A stretch of 64,000 nucleotides of DNA from Acidimicrobiales bacterium mtb01 (GCA_004379135.1 NBNI01000005.1:186001-250000), one strand, 5' to 3'; counted from the stretch's first letter, positions 17,004 to 24,240 are shown. The notes: generated from the sequence alone by a model not told the origin. Program-made: numbers and translations.

Positions 17004-17471
17004 GTGGAGAGAGTTGTCATTCTTGGTCGCGGTGGGTCTGGGAAAACGACGCTTAGTCGTCGCTTGGCAGAGTTGACGGGGCTGCCGGTTTACGAGCTCG
17101 ACAAGTTGTACTGGGATGAACGTCTCGTCGTGATGACACCAGATGAATGGGTCAATCGCCAGTCGATAGTTGTCGCCAATGATCGATGGATTTTGGACGG
17201 GGACCTCGGACCAAACGATGTGATGGAACCGCGACTCATCAGGGCAGACACAATCGTTATTGTGGACATTCACGTCGTCAAGTGTGTGATTCGGGTTTTA
17301 CGCCGTGGTGCGCGTCGCCGAGATTTTTGGATCTGGATGTTGAGTTGGGCAAGGATCTATCGGCCCCAAATACTCCAGGATGTTCGGAAGTACGCACCTG
17401 CCGCAAACCTTGTGATTCTGAAGACGTCGGGTGAAGTGTCCAGGTGGCTCGACCGGTTCGATGAAACTTAA
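17004..17471 (+). CDS. P-loop nucleotide kinase / topology-modulation-like protein (cargo 2)
   Basis: A 155-residue P-loop protein with Walker A GRGGSGKTT at 9-17, then ELDKLYWDE and WILDGD. These match the small adenylate-kinase-like proteins annotated as topology modulation protein (FlaR). The C-terminal half has the expected basic RRGARRRDF segment and a final RWLDRF. Probable activity is phosphate transfer to a nucleotide or small molecule, with substrate unknown. It starts at a GTG 12 bases after the stop of R1 and ends 43 bases before R2. It is the second cargo of the array and appears in no obvious operon with host genes. Confidence 0.8.
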   Translation: MERVVILGRGGSGKTTLSRRLAELTGLPVYELDKLYWDERLVVMTPDEWVNRQSIVVANDRWILDGDLGPNDVMEPRLIRADTIVIVDIHVVKCVIRVLRRGARRRDFWIWMLSWARIYRPQILQDVRKYAPAANLVILKTSGEVSRWLDRFDET

Positions 17472-17514
17472 TTTGCTGGGCAGGCGAATGTATTGGGATT
17501 CGTAAACCAACAAT

Positions 17515-17688
17515 GGCGTGCCGCCCTTTGGTCACAAGACCCACCTGCGCGTGTTCATCGACCCGGATCTGCTGCAGTACGACGAGGTGTGGACGGCGGC
17601 GGGCACATGGAACGACGTATTCGGCATCGAGCCGCGACGGCTCGTGGAAGCCAGCGGGGGAGCGCTCACCGACCTTAGGCGCTCCTGA
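17515..17688 (+). pseudogene. ybaK 3'-end copy R2
   Basis: Second 174-base copy of the ybaK 3' end, from GVPPFGH to the stop codon. Compared with R3 I count seven differences, six of them in the last five codons (ending LRRS rather than LKRG). That makes R2 and R3 about 96 percent identical while their cargo genes are unrelated. No in-frame start with a ribosome site precedes it. Confidence 0.88.
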
Positions 17689-17718
17689 TCTGAGGTTCTT
17701 ACGATCTGGAAGACTGTC

Positions 17719-18189
17719 GTGATGACAGTTGATCCATCATTGCATCGAACTTTGGCTATCGAGGCGAATAACTCGACTTGGGAAATCTTGAGCAAGCCCG
17801 CAGATCAGATTTCAGCTGAAGACGCTGAAGAGATGACACGGCGCGCGTATGCCGCGGCATACCACTGGCAACGCGCTGAAGGATCATCGCCTACTAACTC
17901 TGCACGGGCGGACTGGTTGCTCTCGCGCGTCTGGGTCGTGCGCAGCGAGGGTGCGCAGGCAATGAACTACGCCAGGAGGTGCATGGCAACTTGTGAAGCA
18001 TCGTCTCTTGCCGATTTCGATCTCGCCTACGCGCACGAAGCTCTTGCCCGCGCCCATGCTTGTCTCGGCCAGGTGCCGCAAGCCAAGCAGCACAGGGGAA
18101 AGGCTGCGCAGGTTCCGGTTGCAGATTCCGAGGACAAGAAGGTGGTCGTCGCTGATCTTGCGGCAGAGCCGTGGTTCGGCCTCTCCTGA
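17719..18189 (+). CDS. helical protein of unknown function (cargo 3)
   Basis: A 156-residue protein that I do not recognise by name. The sequence is almost all helix, with repeated alpha-hairpins resembling TPR units: AEEMTRRAYAAAYHWQRA, ADWLLSRVWVVRSEGAQA, NYARRCMATCEAS, then DLAYAHEALARAHACLG. A soluble cytoplasmic protein-binding role would fit, but there is no direct evidence. GTG start with an ATG as the next codon. It is the third cargo of the array, 30 bases after R2 and 32 bases before R3. Confidence 0.72.
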   Translation: MMTVDPSLHRTLAIEANNSTWEILSKPADQISAEDAEEMTRRAYAAAYHWQRAEGSSPTNSARADWLLSRVWVVRSEGAQAMNYARRCMATCEASSLADFDLAYAHEALARAHACLGQVPQAKQHRGKAAQVPVADSEDKKVVVADLAAEPWFGLS

Positions 18190-18221
18190 CCGGGGAGCGA
18201 TAGGTTTCCAAAGCCAAACGT

Positions 18222-18395
18222 GGCGTGCCGCCCTTTGGTCACAAGACCCACCTGCGCGTGTTCATCGACCCGGATCTGCTGCAGTACGACGAGGTGTGGG
18301 CGGCGGCGGGCACATGGAACGACGTATTCGGCATCGAGCCGCGACGGCTCGTGGAAGCCAGCGGGGGAGCGCTCACCGACCTGAAACGCGGTTGA
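18222..18395 (+). pseudogene. ybaK 3'-end copy R3
   Basis: Third 174-base copy of the ybaK 3' end, again starting at the GVPPFGH codon and ending at a stop (ending LKRG). Nearly the same as R2. It preserves an open frame over its whole length, as R1 and R2 do, which suggests that selection acted on these ends until recently or that they are young. Confidence 0.88.
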
Positions 18396-18419
18396 TTCCG
18401 GTAGACGTACACTGAGCCC

Positions 18420-18590
18420 ATGGAAACGACCCCGACGCTCGAGGATTGGCGCGGGGTCGACGTCGGTCAGATTCGACGTCAGCTCCGAATGACTGTTGCG
18501 GAGCGAGTGCGGAGCATGGTCCACGCTGCGAACGTGATGACCTCGATGCGAACACATGCTGCGGAAGCACGCGCTCGCCGGAACGGATAG
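18420..18590 (+). CDS. small protein upstream of a nucleotidyltransferase (cargo 4a)
   Basis: A 56-residue protein starting METTPTLEDWRGVDVGQ and ending with a basic helix (RTHAAEARARRNG). It has the helical region TVAERVRSMVHAANVMT. Short proteins of this look are often found just before nucleotidyltransferase-fold genes such as the next one, three bases downstream. The pair could be a toxin-antitoxin module of the MNT kind, but the family assignment is tentative. It lies 24 bases after the R3 stop. Confidence 0.65.
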   Translation: METTPTLEDWRGVDVGQIRRQLRMTVAERVRSMVHAANVMTSMRTHAAEARARRNG

Positions 18591-18593
18591 TCG

Positions 18594-19091
18594 GTGTTCG
18601 ACCCTGTACGGATCTGTTCAGTTCTCGTCGAGGAGAAAGTTGATTTCGTAGTTCTTGGGGGATTCGCGGCAGTAGTAAGGGGATCGTCCTTGCCGACTCA
18701 GGACATCGATGTCATTCCGTCGCGCGATCGAGCCAACCTTGACCGACTTGGGCGTGCCCTGACTCGTATCAACGCCAGGATTCGAGTTTCTGGGGACCCA
18801 GTTCCAACCAAGATTGACGGTGGATTTCTCGCCAACATGCCCCACATGTTGAATCTCGTGACTGACTTCGGCGAGATGGATCTAGCTTTCACTCCAGCTG
18901 GAAGCACCGGTGACTTTGACGGTTGGCGTCGAGGCGCGACACCTGAGGAGATCGAAGACGGTCTGATCGTTCTTGTTGCGTCACTCGACGACATCATCGA
19001 TTCGAAGCGTGCCGCCAATCGTCCGAAGGACCAGATGGCGTTGCCTTATTTGGAATCCCTGCGGGACGAGATACGCAGACAGGAAGGCTGA
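18594..19091 (+). CDS. nucleotidyltransferase-fold protein (cargo 4b)
   Basis: A 165-residue protein with the nucleotidyltransferase core: VVLGGFAAVVRGSSLPTQDIDVIPS near residues 20-45, where GG and the DxD pair (DID) are the metal and NTP site. A later acidic residue in GEMDLAF may be the third ligand. Proteins of this fold include MNT antitoxins, AbiEii-like toxins and resistance enzymes. No aminoglycoside-specific motif is visible. The GTG start is three bases after the stop of the small upstream gene, so the two are coupled. It is the last cargo before R4. Confidence 0.8.
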   Translation: MFDPVRICSVLVEEKVDFVVLGGFAAVVRGSSLPTQDIDVIPSRDRANLDRLGRALTRINARIRVSGDPVPTKIDGGFLANMPHMLNLVTDFGEMDLAFTPAGSTGDFDGWRRGATPEEIEDGLIVLVASLDDIIDSKRAANRPKDQMALPYLESLRDEIRRQEG

Positions 19092-19109
19092 TCGAGTTGA
19101 CCGAAGGGT

Positions 19110-19250
19110 GGCGTGCCCCCGTTCGGACACAACACACAATTGCGCGTGTTCATCGACCCCGACCTGCGGCAGCACGACGTGTTCGGCATCGAGTCGCGCA
19201 AGTTGGAGGAAGCCAGCGGGGGAGCACTCACCGACCTGAAGCGCGTCTGG
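19110..19250 (+). pseudogene. ybaK 3'-end copy R4 (decayed)
   Basis: Fourth ybaK 3'-end copy, 141 bases. It lacks an internal 33 bases (the segment for about YDEVWAAAGTW) and has TGG where the stop codon should be. Its first third (CACAATTGCGCGTG, then CCCCGACCTG) matches the intact ybaK rather than R1-R3. It reads as the oldest copy, and could be the original 3' end of the resident gene pushed away by later insertions. It ends two bases before the stop of the convergent minus-strand gene. Confidence 0.85.
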
Positions 19251-19251
19251 T

Positions 19252-19590
19252 TCAGGCGAGCAACAGCAGCGAGGCCACCACGGCCTCGATCACGAGCCCC
19301 GCGATGTTCTCCTTCGAACGCGACTTGTCGATCACCAGCGAAATGGCGCGAGCCACGAACGCGCCTCCCCAACCGCTGCCGAGAACAGCCGCGGCGTCGT
19401 CGCTCTGCAGCACGAGCACTGCGATGCCACCTCCGATGAAGAGGCCGCCGTACGTCGCGCGGAATTCGGAGACCCCGAGCAGACCAGGCAGGCGCAAACC
19501 GATCACAGCGCTGACCTTCTGCGGCCATACGAACCCAAGCACGCCAGCGACAACCGAGATGATTGCTCCGATGTAGCCGAGCGCGTTCAT
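19252..19590 (-). CDS. small integral membrane protein (DUF4345-like)
   Basis: A 112-residue protein with four hydrophobic segments: NALGYIGAIISVVAGVLGFV, then FRATYGGLFIGGGIAVLVL, AAVLGSGWGGAFVARAISL and a final AGLVIEAVVASLLLLA. The ARAISLVIDKSRS stretch and the gly-rich second helix fit small DUF4345-type membrane proteins. Function unknown. The ATG chosen begins at the first hydrophobic segment. It converges on the cassette array and marks the return to host-like base composition. Confidence 0.75.
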   Translation of the reverse strand: MNALGYIGAIISVVAGVLGFVWPQKVSAVIGLRLPGLLGVSEFRATYGGLFIGGGIAVLVLQSDDAAAVLGSGWGGAFVARAISLVIDKSRSKENIAGLVIEAVVASLLLLA

Positions 19591-19669
19591 GCTTCGAGTT
19601 TGGCACGCCACCGAATCGATCGACGGCATTCGTAACGAGGCGGGACGGAGAGGACGGTAAGGTCACACC

Positions 19670-20668
19670 GTGCCGACTGACACTCCGACTCCCGAAGATC
19701 TCGAGTCCCTTCTCTCTTTGACGGCCGAATCCGAGATCTCCACCATCGCTCGCGCCGAGCGGCACGACCAGGTGCGTGCCGAGAATCAGGTCGCGGCCAA
19801 GTACTGGGGCGAGGTTCAGTATCGGATGATCGCCACCTTCGTGGTCTTCGCCGCCGCGTGGGTCACGGTCGTGGTCCTCGGAGTCTCCGGCACGATTCCG
19901 CTCTGGGCCGGCCTCCTCATCAACTCGGTCTCGGCCTCCACCTTCTACATGCCGATGCACGAGGCGACCCACAAGAACATCCTGGGCAAGACGTCTCGCA
20001 GTCGCGTGGTGGAGGAAGCGATCGGGTATCTGTCCTCGATTCCGACCGGGATGGAGTTCAGCTCCCACCGGGCCAGCCACATGCGCCACCACGCCTACAC
20101 CAACGATCCCGCTCGCGACCCCGATCACTTCACATCGGGTCGTCTGAGCGAATTGTGGGCCAAGTTGTACGGCGTGACGATGTTGAACGCGTTCCTCCCG
20201 GTGTTTGCTCTCGTGCGTCCGACTCGAGTGTTGTTGCCAGCGGCTCTCAAGCAAAAGCTCGTGAGCCGCGAAGGAACACCGGCGGAGGGCAAGGCACAAC
20301 TCCGCTTCTGGTTGCTCTCGACCATTGTGCTCGCGGTGTGCTTCGCCACCGGCCATGGCTTGGAAGCGCTGTGTCTGTGGTGGTTGCCGGCTCGCATCCA
20401 GTTCTGCTGGCTGGTCTTCATCTTCGCCTGGTATCCGCATCACCCGGCCTCCGAAACCAGCCGTTACCGCCACACGCGAGTGGCGGTGTTCCGTGGCTCG
20501 GGGTTGCTGATCCGCGGTCACGATCACCACGCGATCCACCACCTGTATCCGCGCGTACCTCACTACCGACTCAAGCGGTTGTGGAACGAACTGTCGGCCG
20601 ATCTCGTCGGGCGCGGGGTCCGCGCCGAGGGCCGCGCCAAGGGTGCCACCACCTCCGTGGTGTGGTGA
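19670..20668 (+). CDS. fatty acid desaturase / hydroxylase family protein
   Basis: A 332-residue membrane di-iron enzyme. The three histidine boxes are HEATH (97-101), HRASHMRHH (133-141) and HDHHAIHH near residue 285, with two pairs of hydrophobic helices around them. This is the layout of membrane fatty acid desaturases and beta-carotene hydroxylases. Which lipid it acts on cannot be read from sequence. GTG start. A second, distinct desaturase is encoded at 41853-42851. The acetyltransferase gene follows closely and may be coupled. Confidence 0.88.
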   Translation: MPTDTPTPEDLESLLSLTAESEISTIARAERHDQVRAENQVAAKYWGEVQYRMIATFVVFAAAWVTVVVLGVSGTIPLWAGLLINSVSASTFYMPMHEATHKNILGKTSRSRVVEEAIGYLSSIPTGMEFSSHRASHMRHHAYTNDPARDPDHFTSGRLSELWAKLYGVTMLNAFLPVFALVRPTRVLLPAALKQKLVSREGTPAEGKAQLRFWLLSTIVLAVCFATGHGLEALCLWWLPARIQFCWLVFIFAWYPHHPASETSRYRHTRVAVFRGSGLLIRGHDHHAIHHLYPRVPHYRLKRLWNELSADLVGRGVRAEGRAKGATTSVVW

Positions 20669-20700
20669 CCCCGCGGTCGGTGACTGCGAGTACTTCGTTG

Positions 20701-21222
20701 ATGACCGAGCGGCTCGTGCTCCGTCGTTGGAAGGACGACGACCGTGTTCCCTTCGCCGAACTCAACGCCGACCCTGAGGTGATGCGGTATTTTCCGAACA
20801 CCCTGACGGCGAGCGAGTCCGACGCGTTCATCGACCGAATCGAACGTGGATTCGAGGTGAACGGTTTCGGTTTGTGGGCCGTCCAAATCGACGGGCGCTT
20901 TGCCGGGTACACCGGCCTCAACCGGACGGCGTTCGAGACACCGATGGGGCCACATGTGGAGATCGGTTGGCGTTTCGCTCGGTGGGCCTGGGGTTGCGGC
21001 TACGCGACCGAGGCGGCCAAGCGCGTTCTCGCCGAAGCGTTCGGCCCGCTCGGTTTTGCCGAGGTGTATTCGTTCACCACCGCGACGAACGCGAAATCGG
21101 AAGCGGTCATGAAGAGAATCGGGATGGAGCGTCGCGCCGATCTCGACTTCGATCATCCGAACTGTCTCGACTGGTGGGGAGCGCGGCACATCGTCTACCG
21201 AGCCGCTCCGCCATTAGGTTGA
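20701..21222 (+). CDS. GNAT family N-acetyltransferase (RimJ/RimL type)
   Basis: A 173-residue acetyltransferase. It starts MTERLVLRRWKDDDRVPF, has the core VEIGWRFARWAWGCGYATEAAK (acetyl-CoA-binding P-loop region) and SFTTATNAKSEAVMKRIGM. This is the RimJ/RimL-like subgroup that modifies protein N-termini or small amines, with substrate unknown. An in-frame GTG at 20665 overlaps the desaturase stop by four bases and would add 12 residues; either start is possible. A SRPBCC-domain gene follows after six bases. Confidence 0.85.
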   Translation: MTERLVLRRWKDDDRVPFAELNADPEVMRYFPNTLTASESDAFIDRIERGFEVNGFGLWAVQIDGRFAGYTGLNRTAFETPMGPHVEIGWRFARWAWGCGYATEAAKRVLAEAFGPLGFAEVYSFTTATNAKSEAVMKRIGMERRADLDFDHPNCLDWWGARHIVYRAAPPLG

Positions 21223-21228
21223 TTCGCG

Positions 21229-21678
21229 ATGACGTCATCGATTCTGATCAGGCACTGGGTTGCGACCACTCCGCAGGAAATCTGGCGGGCCTACACGACA
21301 CCGGAACTGTTCCATCAGTTCTTTGCGCCCGACGGTCTCCATATCCCTCTCGAAACGGTGGTGATGGATCTGCGAGTCGGTGGCCGCTTCGACTTCGACA
21401 TGGTGTTCGACCATTCGGGCGAAGTGAGCCCCAATCGCGGCTTTGTGGTCGAGCTCGATCCGCCGAATCGGTTGGTGTTTCGCGAACCGGACTTCATGGG
21501 CAGTGAACTGCGGTCGACCCAGAGTTTCACCGCCGAAGGTTCGGGAACATTGATCTCCGTTCTTCAAGAGGGTGTGCCCGACGAACTGGTCGGGAACCCC
21601 GAAGTTCTGGAGGCGTTCCGCTCGTGCTACCGCAAGCTCGGTCGCCTGCTCGGAGTCGAGACGGAGAACCGCGACTAG
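21229..21678 (+). CDS. SRPBCC (AHSA1-like) domain protein
   Basis: A 149-residue protein of the START-like SRPBCC fold. Family marks are ILIRHWVATTPQEIWRAYTTPELFHQFF, DLRVGGRFDF and the C-terminal helix SCYRKLGRLLGV. AHSA1-like proteins bind hydrophobic ligands or act as cochaperones; many bacterial ones have no known role. It begins six bases after the acetyltransferase, so the desaturase, acetyltransferase and this gene may be one unit. Confidence 0.85.
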   Translation: MTSSILIRHWVATTPQEIWRAYTTPELFHQFFAPDGLHIPLETVVMDLRVGGRFDFDMVFDHSGEVSPNRGFVVELDPPNRLVFREPDFMGSELRSTQSFTAEGSGTLISVLQEGVPDELVGNPEVLEAFRSCYRKLGRLLGVETENRD

Positions 21679-21688
21679 GCGGGGCGAG

Positions 21689-21892
21689 TCACCCGTCGGT
21701 TCTGTTGATTCCGGTCGTGTAACCGGTAAACACTCCGTCCGTCGACAGTGCATCGGATGGAATGCCGAGCGTGCCGTCCCCCAAACGCACGCGGGGTAGT
21801 CGCTTCTCGAACATCGCCTGCAAGATCCATCTGGTCGGAACACCAAGCCGACGTGCCGCTTCCGCGGGGAGTAGGACCTCTTGGTTGCTCAT
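21689..21892 (-). CDS. small helix-turn-helix (excisionase-like) protein
   Basis: A 67-residue protein beginning MSNQEVLLPAEAARRLGVPT followed by RWILQAMFEKRLPRVRLGDG. This is the wHTH layout of MerR-like or excisionase DNA-binding domains: an AAxxLGV turn, then a recognition helix and a basic wing. It overlaps the upstream small gene by four bases, making a two-gene unit. It could regulate itself or act as the DNA-binding half of a small module; there is no integrase nearby. Confidence 0.65.
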   Translation of the reverse strand: MSNQEVLLPAEAARRLGVPTRWILQAMFEKRLPRVRLGDGTLGIPSDALSTDGVFTGYTTGINRTDG

Positions 21893-22086
21893 TGTGCTCC
21901 CCCTTCGTCGAGCCCGAGCCTACTGTGGAGAATTCGAATGACCGTGGCGAGCTCGTCCTGCAGTCCGGGGGCAGCCTGTCTCTCGCGTAGTTCGAGGCGG
22001 GCATCCTCGATTGCCTCGAGGATCCTGAAGATGTCATCGAGGGACAACACGATGTTTTCGGGAACCGGGTCATCAGCATCGCTCAT
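21889..22086 (-). CDS. small acidic helical protein of unknown function
   Basis: A 65-residue protein, acidic and helical (LDDIFRILEAIEDARLELRER, then LATVIRILHSRLGLDEG). I recognise no family. Its stop overlaps the start of the helix-turn-helix gene by four bases, the usual sign of coupled expression. The two small proteins may form a complex, as in toxin-antitoxin pairs, but no toxin fold is evident. Confidence 0.6.
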   Translation of the reverse strand: MSDADDPVPENIVLSLDDIFRILEAIEDARLELRERQAAPGLQDELATVIRILHSRLGLDEGGAQ

Positions 22087-22121
22087 TTTGCGATTGTGGG
22101 CTCGAGGTTGGAGAACTGGAG

Positions 22122-22682
22122 ATGAGTGGGGAGGAGCGAACCCAAGTGAGGATCGACGAGAACGGGAGGCCGGAGCCGCCGTATGCCGCTGACGAACGAT
22201 CGACGTTGATCGGATTTCTCGAGTGGCAACGTTCGACGCTCGAATGGAAGACCCGCGGCCTCGACGAGACGGGTCTGCGTGCCACGACCGCCAAGTCGAC
22301 GATGACCTTGGCCGGGATTCTCAAGCACATGGCATGGGTTGAGGATCACTGGTTCTCGTACATCCTCCTCGGCCGGGAGAGAGCCGAACCGTGGACCACC
22401 GTCGACTTCTCGTTCTCTCCCGATTGGGAGTGGACGTCGGCGCTTGCCGATTCCGCTGAGGCGGTTCGCTCGATGTGGGTCGCGTCGTGTGCGGCCTCTC
22501 GCAGTTGCGTCGACGAAGCAATGAGCCACAGCGGTCTCGATCAACTGTCCACCCGATCGACCAGCAGTGGAGATCAGCCGTCCTTGCGGTGGATCCTCGT
22601 GCACATGATCGAGGAGTACGCGCGACACAACGGCCACGCCGATCTTCTGCGTGAAGCAGTGGATGGTCAGGTGGGGGAGTAG
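22122..22682 (+). CDS. DinB family protein (DUF664)
   Basis: A 186-residue four-helix DinB-like protein. Key segments are ERSTLIGFLEWQRSTLEWKTRGL, LAGILKHMAWVEDHWF and the C-terminal VHMIEEYARHNGHADLLRE. Three histidines (in HMAWVEDHW and EYARHNGH) are placed to bind a metal. The fold is shared by mycothiol- and bacillithiol-dependent enzymes, and in actinobacteria a mycothiol-linked transferase is plausible but not proven. Monocistronic as far as can be seen. Confidence 0.85.
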   Translation: MSGEERTQVRIDENGRPEPPYAADERSTLIGFLEWQRSTLEWKTRGLDETGLRATTAKSTMTLAGILKHMAWVEDHWFSYILLGRERAEPWTTVDFSFSPDWEWTSALADSAEAVRSMWVASCAASRSCVDEAMSHSGLDQLSTRSTSSGDQPSLRWILVHMIEEYARHNGHADLLREAVDGQVGE

Positions 22683-22717
22683 GTCGGCTGTATTGGGCCG
22701 TGCCATAGAGTTTGGGA

Positions 22718-23398
22718 ATGTCCGAAGCGAATCAATCCGGATCACCCACGAGTTCGCGCACGACGGTTCGTCGTCTTGCGAAGCGTGCCGAGTATCGCCC
22801 CGAAGAGATACGGGTGATATTGCGAGCCGGCACCTTGGCCCATGTTGGCGTCATGACCGACGAGGGCCCGCTGGTGCTGCCGATGGTCTACGGCATCGAT
22901 GACGACACCATGTATCTGCACGGTGCGATCGCCAACTCGCTTCTCGGCGCCGGCGCCGACCATGAGATTTGCGCCACGGTCACCATCGTGGACGGGTTGG
23001 TCTTCGCCAAGACGCCGTTCAATCACTCGATGAACTACCGATCGGTCGTTGTTCGCGGGCGAGCCCGGATCATTGCAGGAGAAGATGAGGCCCGTCGGGC
23101 GCTTCGAATCATCACCGACCACATCGTTCCCACGTGGGACACCCTTCGTCCTCCGACGGCCAACGACATTCGGGCCACGCGGGTGGTTGCACTTCCGTTG
23201 GCCGAGATGTCGGCCAAGATCCGCTCGGGTGGTGCGGGCAACTTCCCCGAGGACGAGAACGAGCGGTACTGGACGGGTCACGTGCCCGTGTCCATGGTCG
23301 TCGGAGCGCCGGTGACGAATGTCGACGCGCACGTCTCGGTTCCCGATGCGATCGCCGCGTTGTCGGGCACCGACCTGCACAGCAGGCAGACCCGGTAG
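22718..23398 (+). CDS. pyridoxamine 5'-phosphate oxidase family protein (NimA-like)
   Basis: A 226-residue FMN-barrel protein: EIRVILRAGTLAHVGVMTDEGPLVLPMVYG, then TMYLHGAIANSLL, SMNYRSVVVRGRA and a C-terminal VPLAEM-like segment with ENERYWTGHVPVSM. This is the group of flavin-nucleotide-binding proteins that includes 5-nitroimidazole reductase NimA. The reaction is unknown. ATG chosen two codons inside the longest frame. Confidence 0.85.
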   Translation: MSEANQSGSPTSSRTTVRRLAKRAEYRPEEIRVILRAGTLAHVGVMTDEGPLVLPMVYGIDDDTMYLHGAIANSLLGAGADHEICATVTIVDGLVFAKTPFNHSMNYRSVVVRGRARIIAGEDEARRALRIITDHIVPTWDTLRPPTANDIRATRVVALPLAEMSAKIRSGGAGNFPEDENERYWTGHVPVSMVVGAPVTNVDAHVSVPDAIAALSGTDLHSRQTR

Positions 23399-23468
23399 CG
23401 AAACGAGTCGCGACGATCGAGGACATCAGTCGTCACTCGTGCGTGCAAGTCGCCTCTACGTTGAGTCC

Positions 23469-23723
23469 GTGAGGCAGTGCCAGAGCTGCGGGATGCCGCT
23501 GACCACGAAGAAGGCCGGCGATTGCCGTGGCACCGAAGCCGACGGCGCGCGAAGCAGCAAGTGGTGCTCGCTGTGTTATGTGAACGGAAAGTTCGTCGAT
23601 CCCGACTGCACCGTCGACGAGATGATCAAGATCGTCGACACTGCTCTGCGGCGCGATGGTGCACGGTTTCCCTTCCGATGGATGGCCCGACGCCAGATTC
23701 CCACCCTCGAACGCTGGCGTTAG
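23469..23723 (+). CDS. putative zinc-ribbon protein
   Basis: An 84-residue protein starting at a GTG. It has CQSCGMPL at its N-terminus and WCSLCYVNGKFVDPDCT further on, giving two CxxC pairs for one zinc. The rest is MIKIVDTALRRDGARFPFRWMARRQIPTLERW. It matches the small putative zinc ribbon family of unknown role found in many bacteria. A longer frame upstream overlaps the previous gene and is not supported by conserved sequence. Confidence 0.8.
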   Translation: MRQCQSCGMPLTTKKAGDCRGTEADGARSSKWCSLCYVNGKFVDPDCTVDEMIKIVDTALRRDGARFPFRWMARRQIPTLERWR

Positions 23724-23778
23724 AGGAGAGGTCTGAGGATTCATTGCGTTCGCCACACCCCTCGGGTTGAATGAGGGT

Positions 23779-24009
23779 GTGACCGCTGAATCGCCGGAAA
23801 GGGTCGAACTGAGCGCCGTGCTCTGGGCTGCCCCCGAGGGCGGTTTCACCGCGTTGAACCCGGAGACCGGAACGGTGTCCCAGGGAGAGACCGAAGCGGA
23901 AGCACTCGCGAATCTGACCGAGGCAACCGAACTGTATTTGGAAGAGTTCCCGTTGCCCGCCCGGCAGAAGCCAGTCATCACGACGATTCGCGTCGCCGAC
24001 GTTGCCTGA
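23779..24009 (+). CDS. hicB: HicB-like antitoxin
   Basis: A 76-residue protein with the degraded RNase-H fold of HicB antitoxins: VELSAVLWAAPEGGFTALNPETGTVSQGETEAEALANLTEATELYLEE in order. It would bind and silence the HicA toxin encoded next, with an eight-base overlap. GTG start; a TTG four codons upstream is an alternative. The order antitoxin then toxin is common for this family. Confidence 0.82.
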   Translation: MTAESPERVELSAVLWAAPEGGFTALNPETGTVSQGETEAEALANLTEATELYLEEFPLPARQKPVITTIRVADVA

Positions 24010-24220
24010 CCTCCCGGTCATTTCCGGTGACGAGGCAATCCGGGCCTTGGGGCGGCTCGGATTCGAGATCGTTCGCCAGAGGGGTAGCCACGTAGTCCTA
24101 CGGCGGGGTTCGGCGGGCTGTGTTGTTCCCAAGCATCGCGAGTTGAAGACGGGGACTCTCCGAGGGGTGCTCCGTCAAGCCGGTGTCGACGTCGCTACCT
24201 TCATCGATGCACTGCGCTAG
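24002..24220 (+). CDS. hicA: HicA-like mRNA interferase toxin
   Basis: A 72-residue protein with the HicA/YcfA double-stranded RNA-binding-like fold: SGDEAIRALGRLGFEIVRQRGSHVVLRR, where His30 is the catalytic histidine, then VVPKHRELKTGTLRGVLRQAGV. HicA cleaves mRNA when free of HicB. The TTG start lies inside the hicB 3' end, so expression depends on hicB translation. Confidence 0.88.
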   Translation: MPDLPVISGDEAIRALGRLGFEIVRQRGSHVVLRRGSAGCVVPKHRELKTGTLRGVLRQAGVDVATFIDALR

Positions 24221-24240
24221 ATGAGCCCGGGGCGAAGATC

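Noticed and set aside
17513-17722. A 69-codon frame starting at an ATG at the R2 boundary
   Set aside because: It reads the ybaK repeat in the wrong frame and has no ribosome site; the repeat keeps the ybaK frame instead.
16258-19250. A classical integron cassette array
   Set aside because: No integrase gene, no GTTRRRY or RYYYAAC core sites at the junctions, and the repeats are coding copies of a gene end, not folded attC sites. The resemblance is in layout only.
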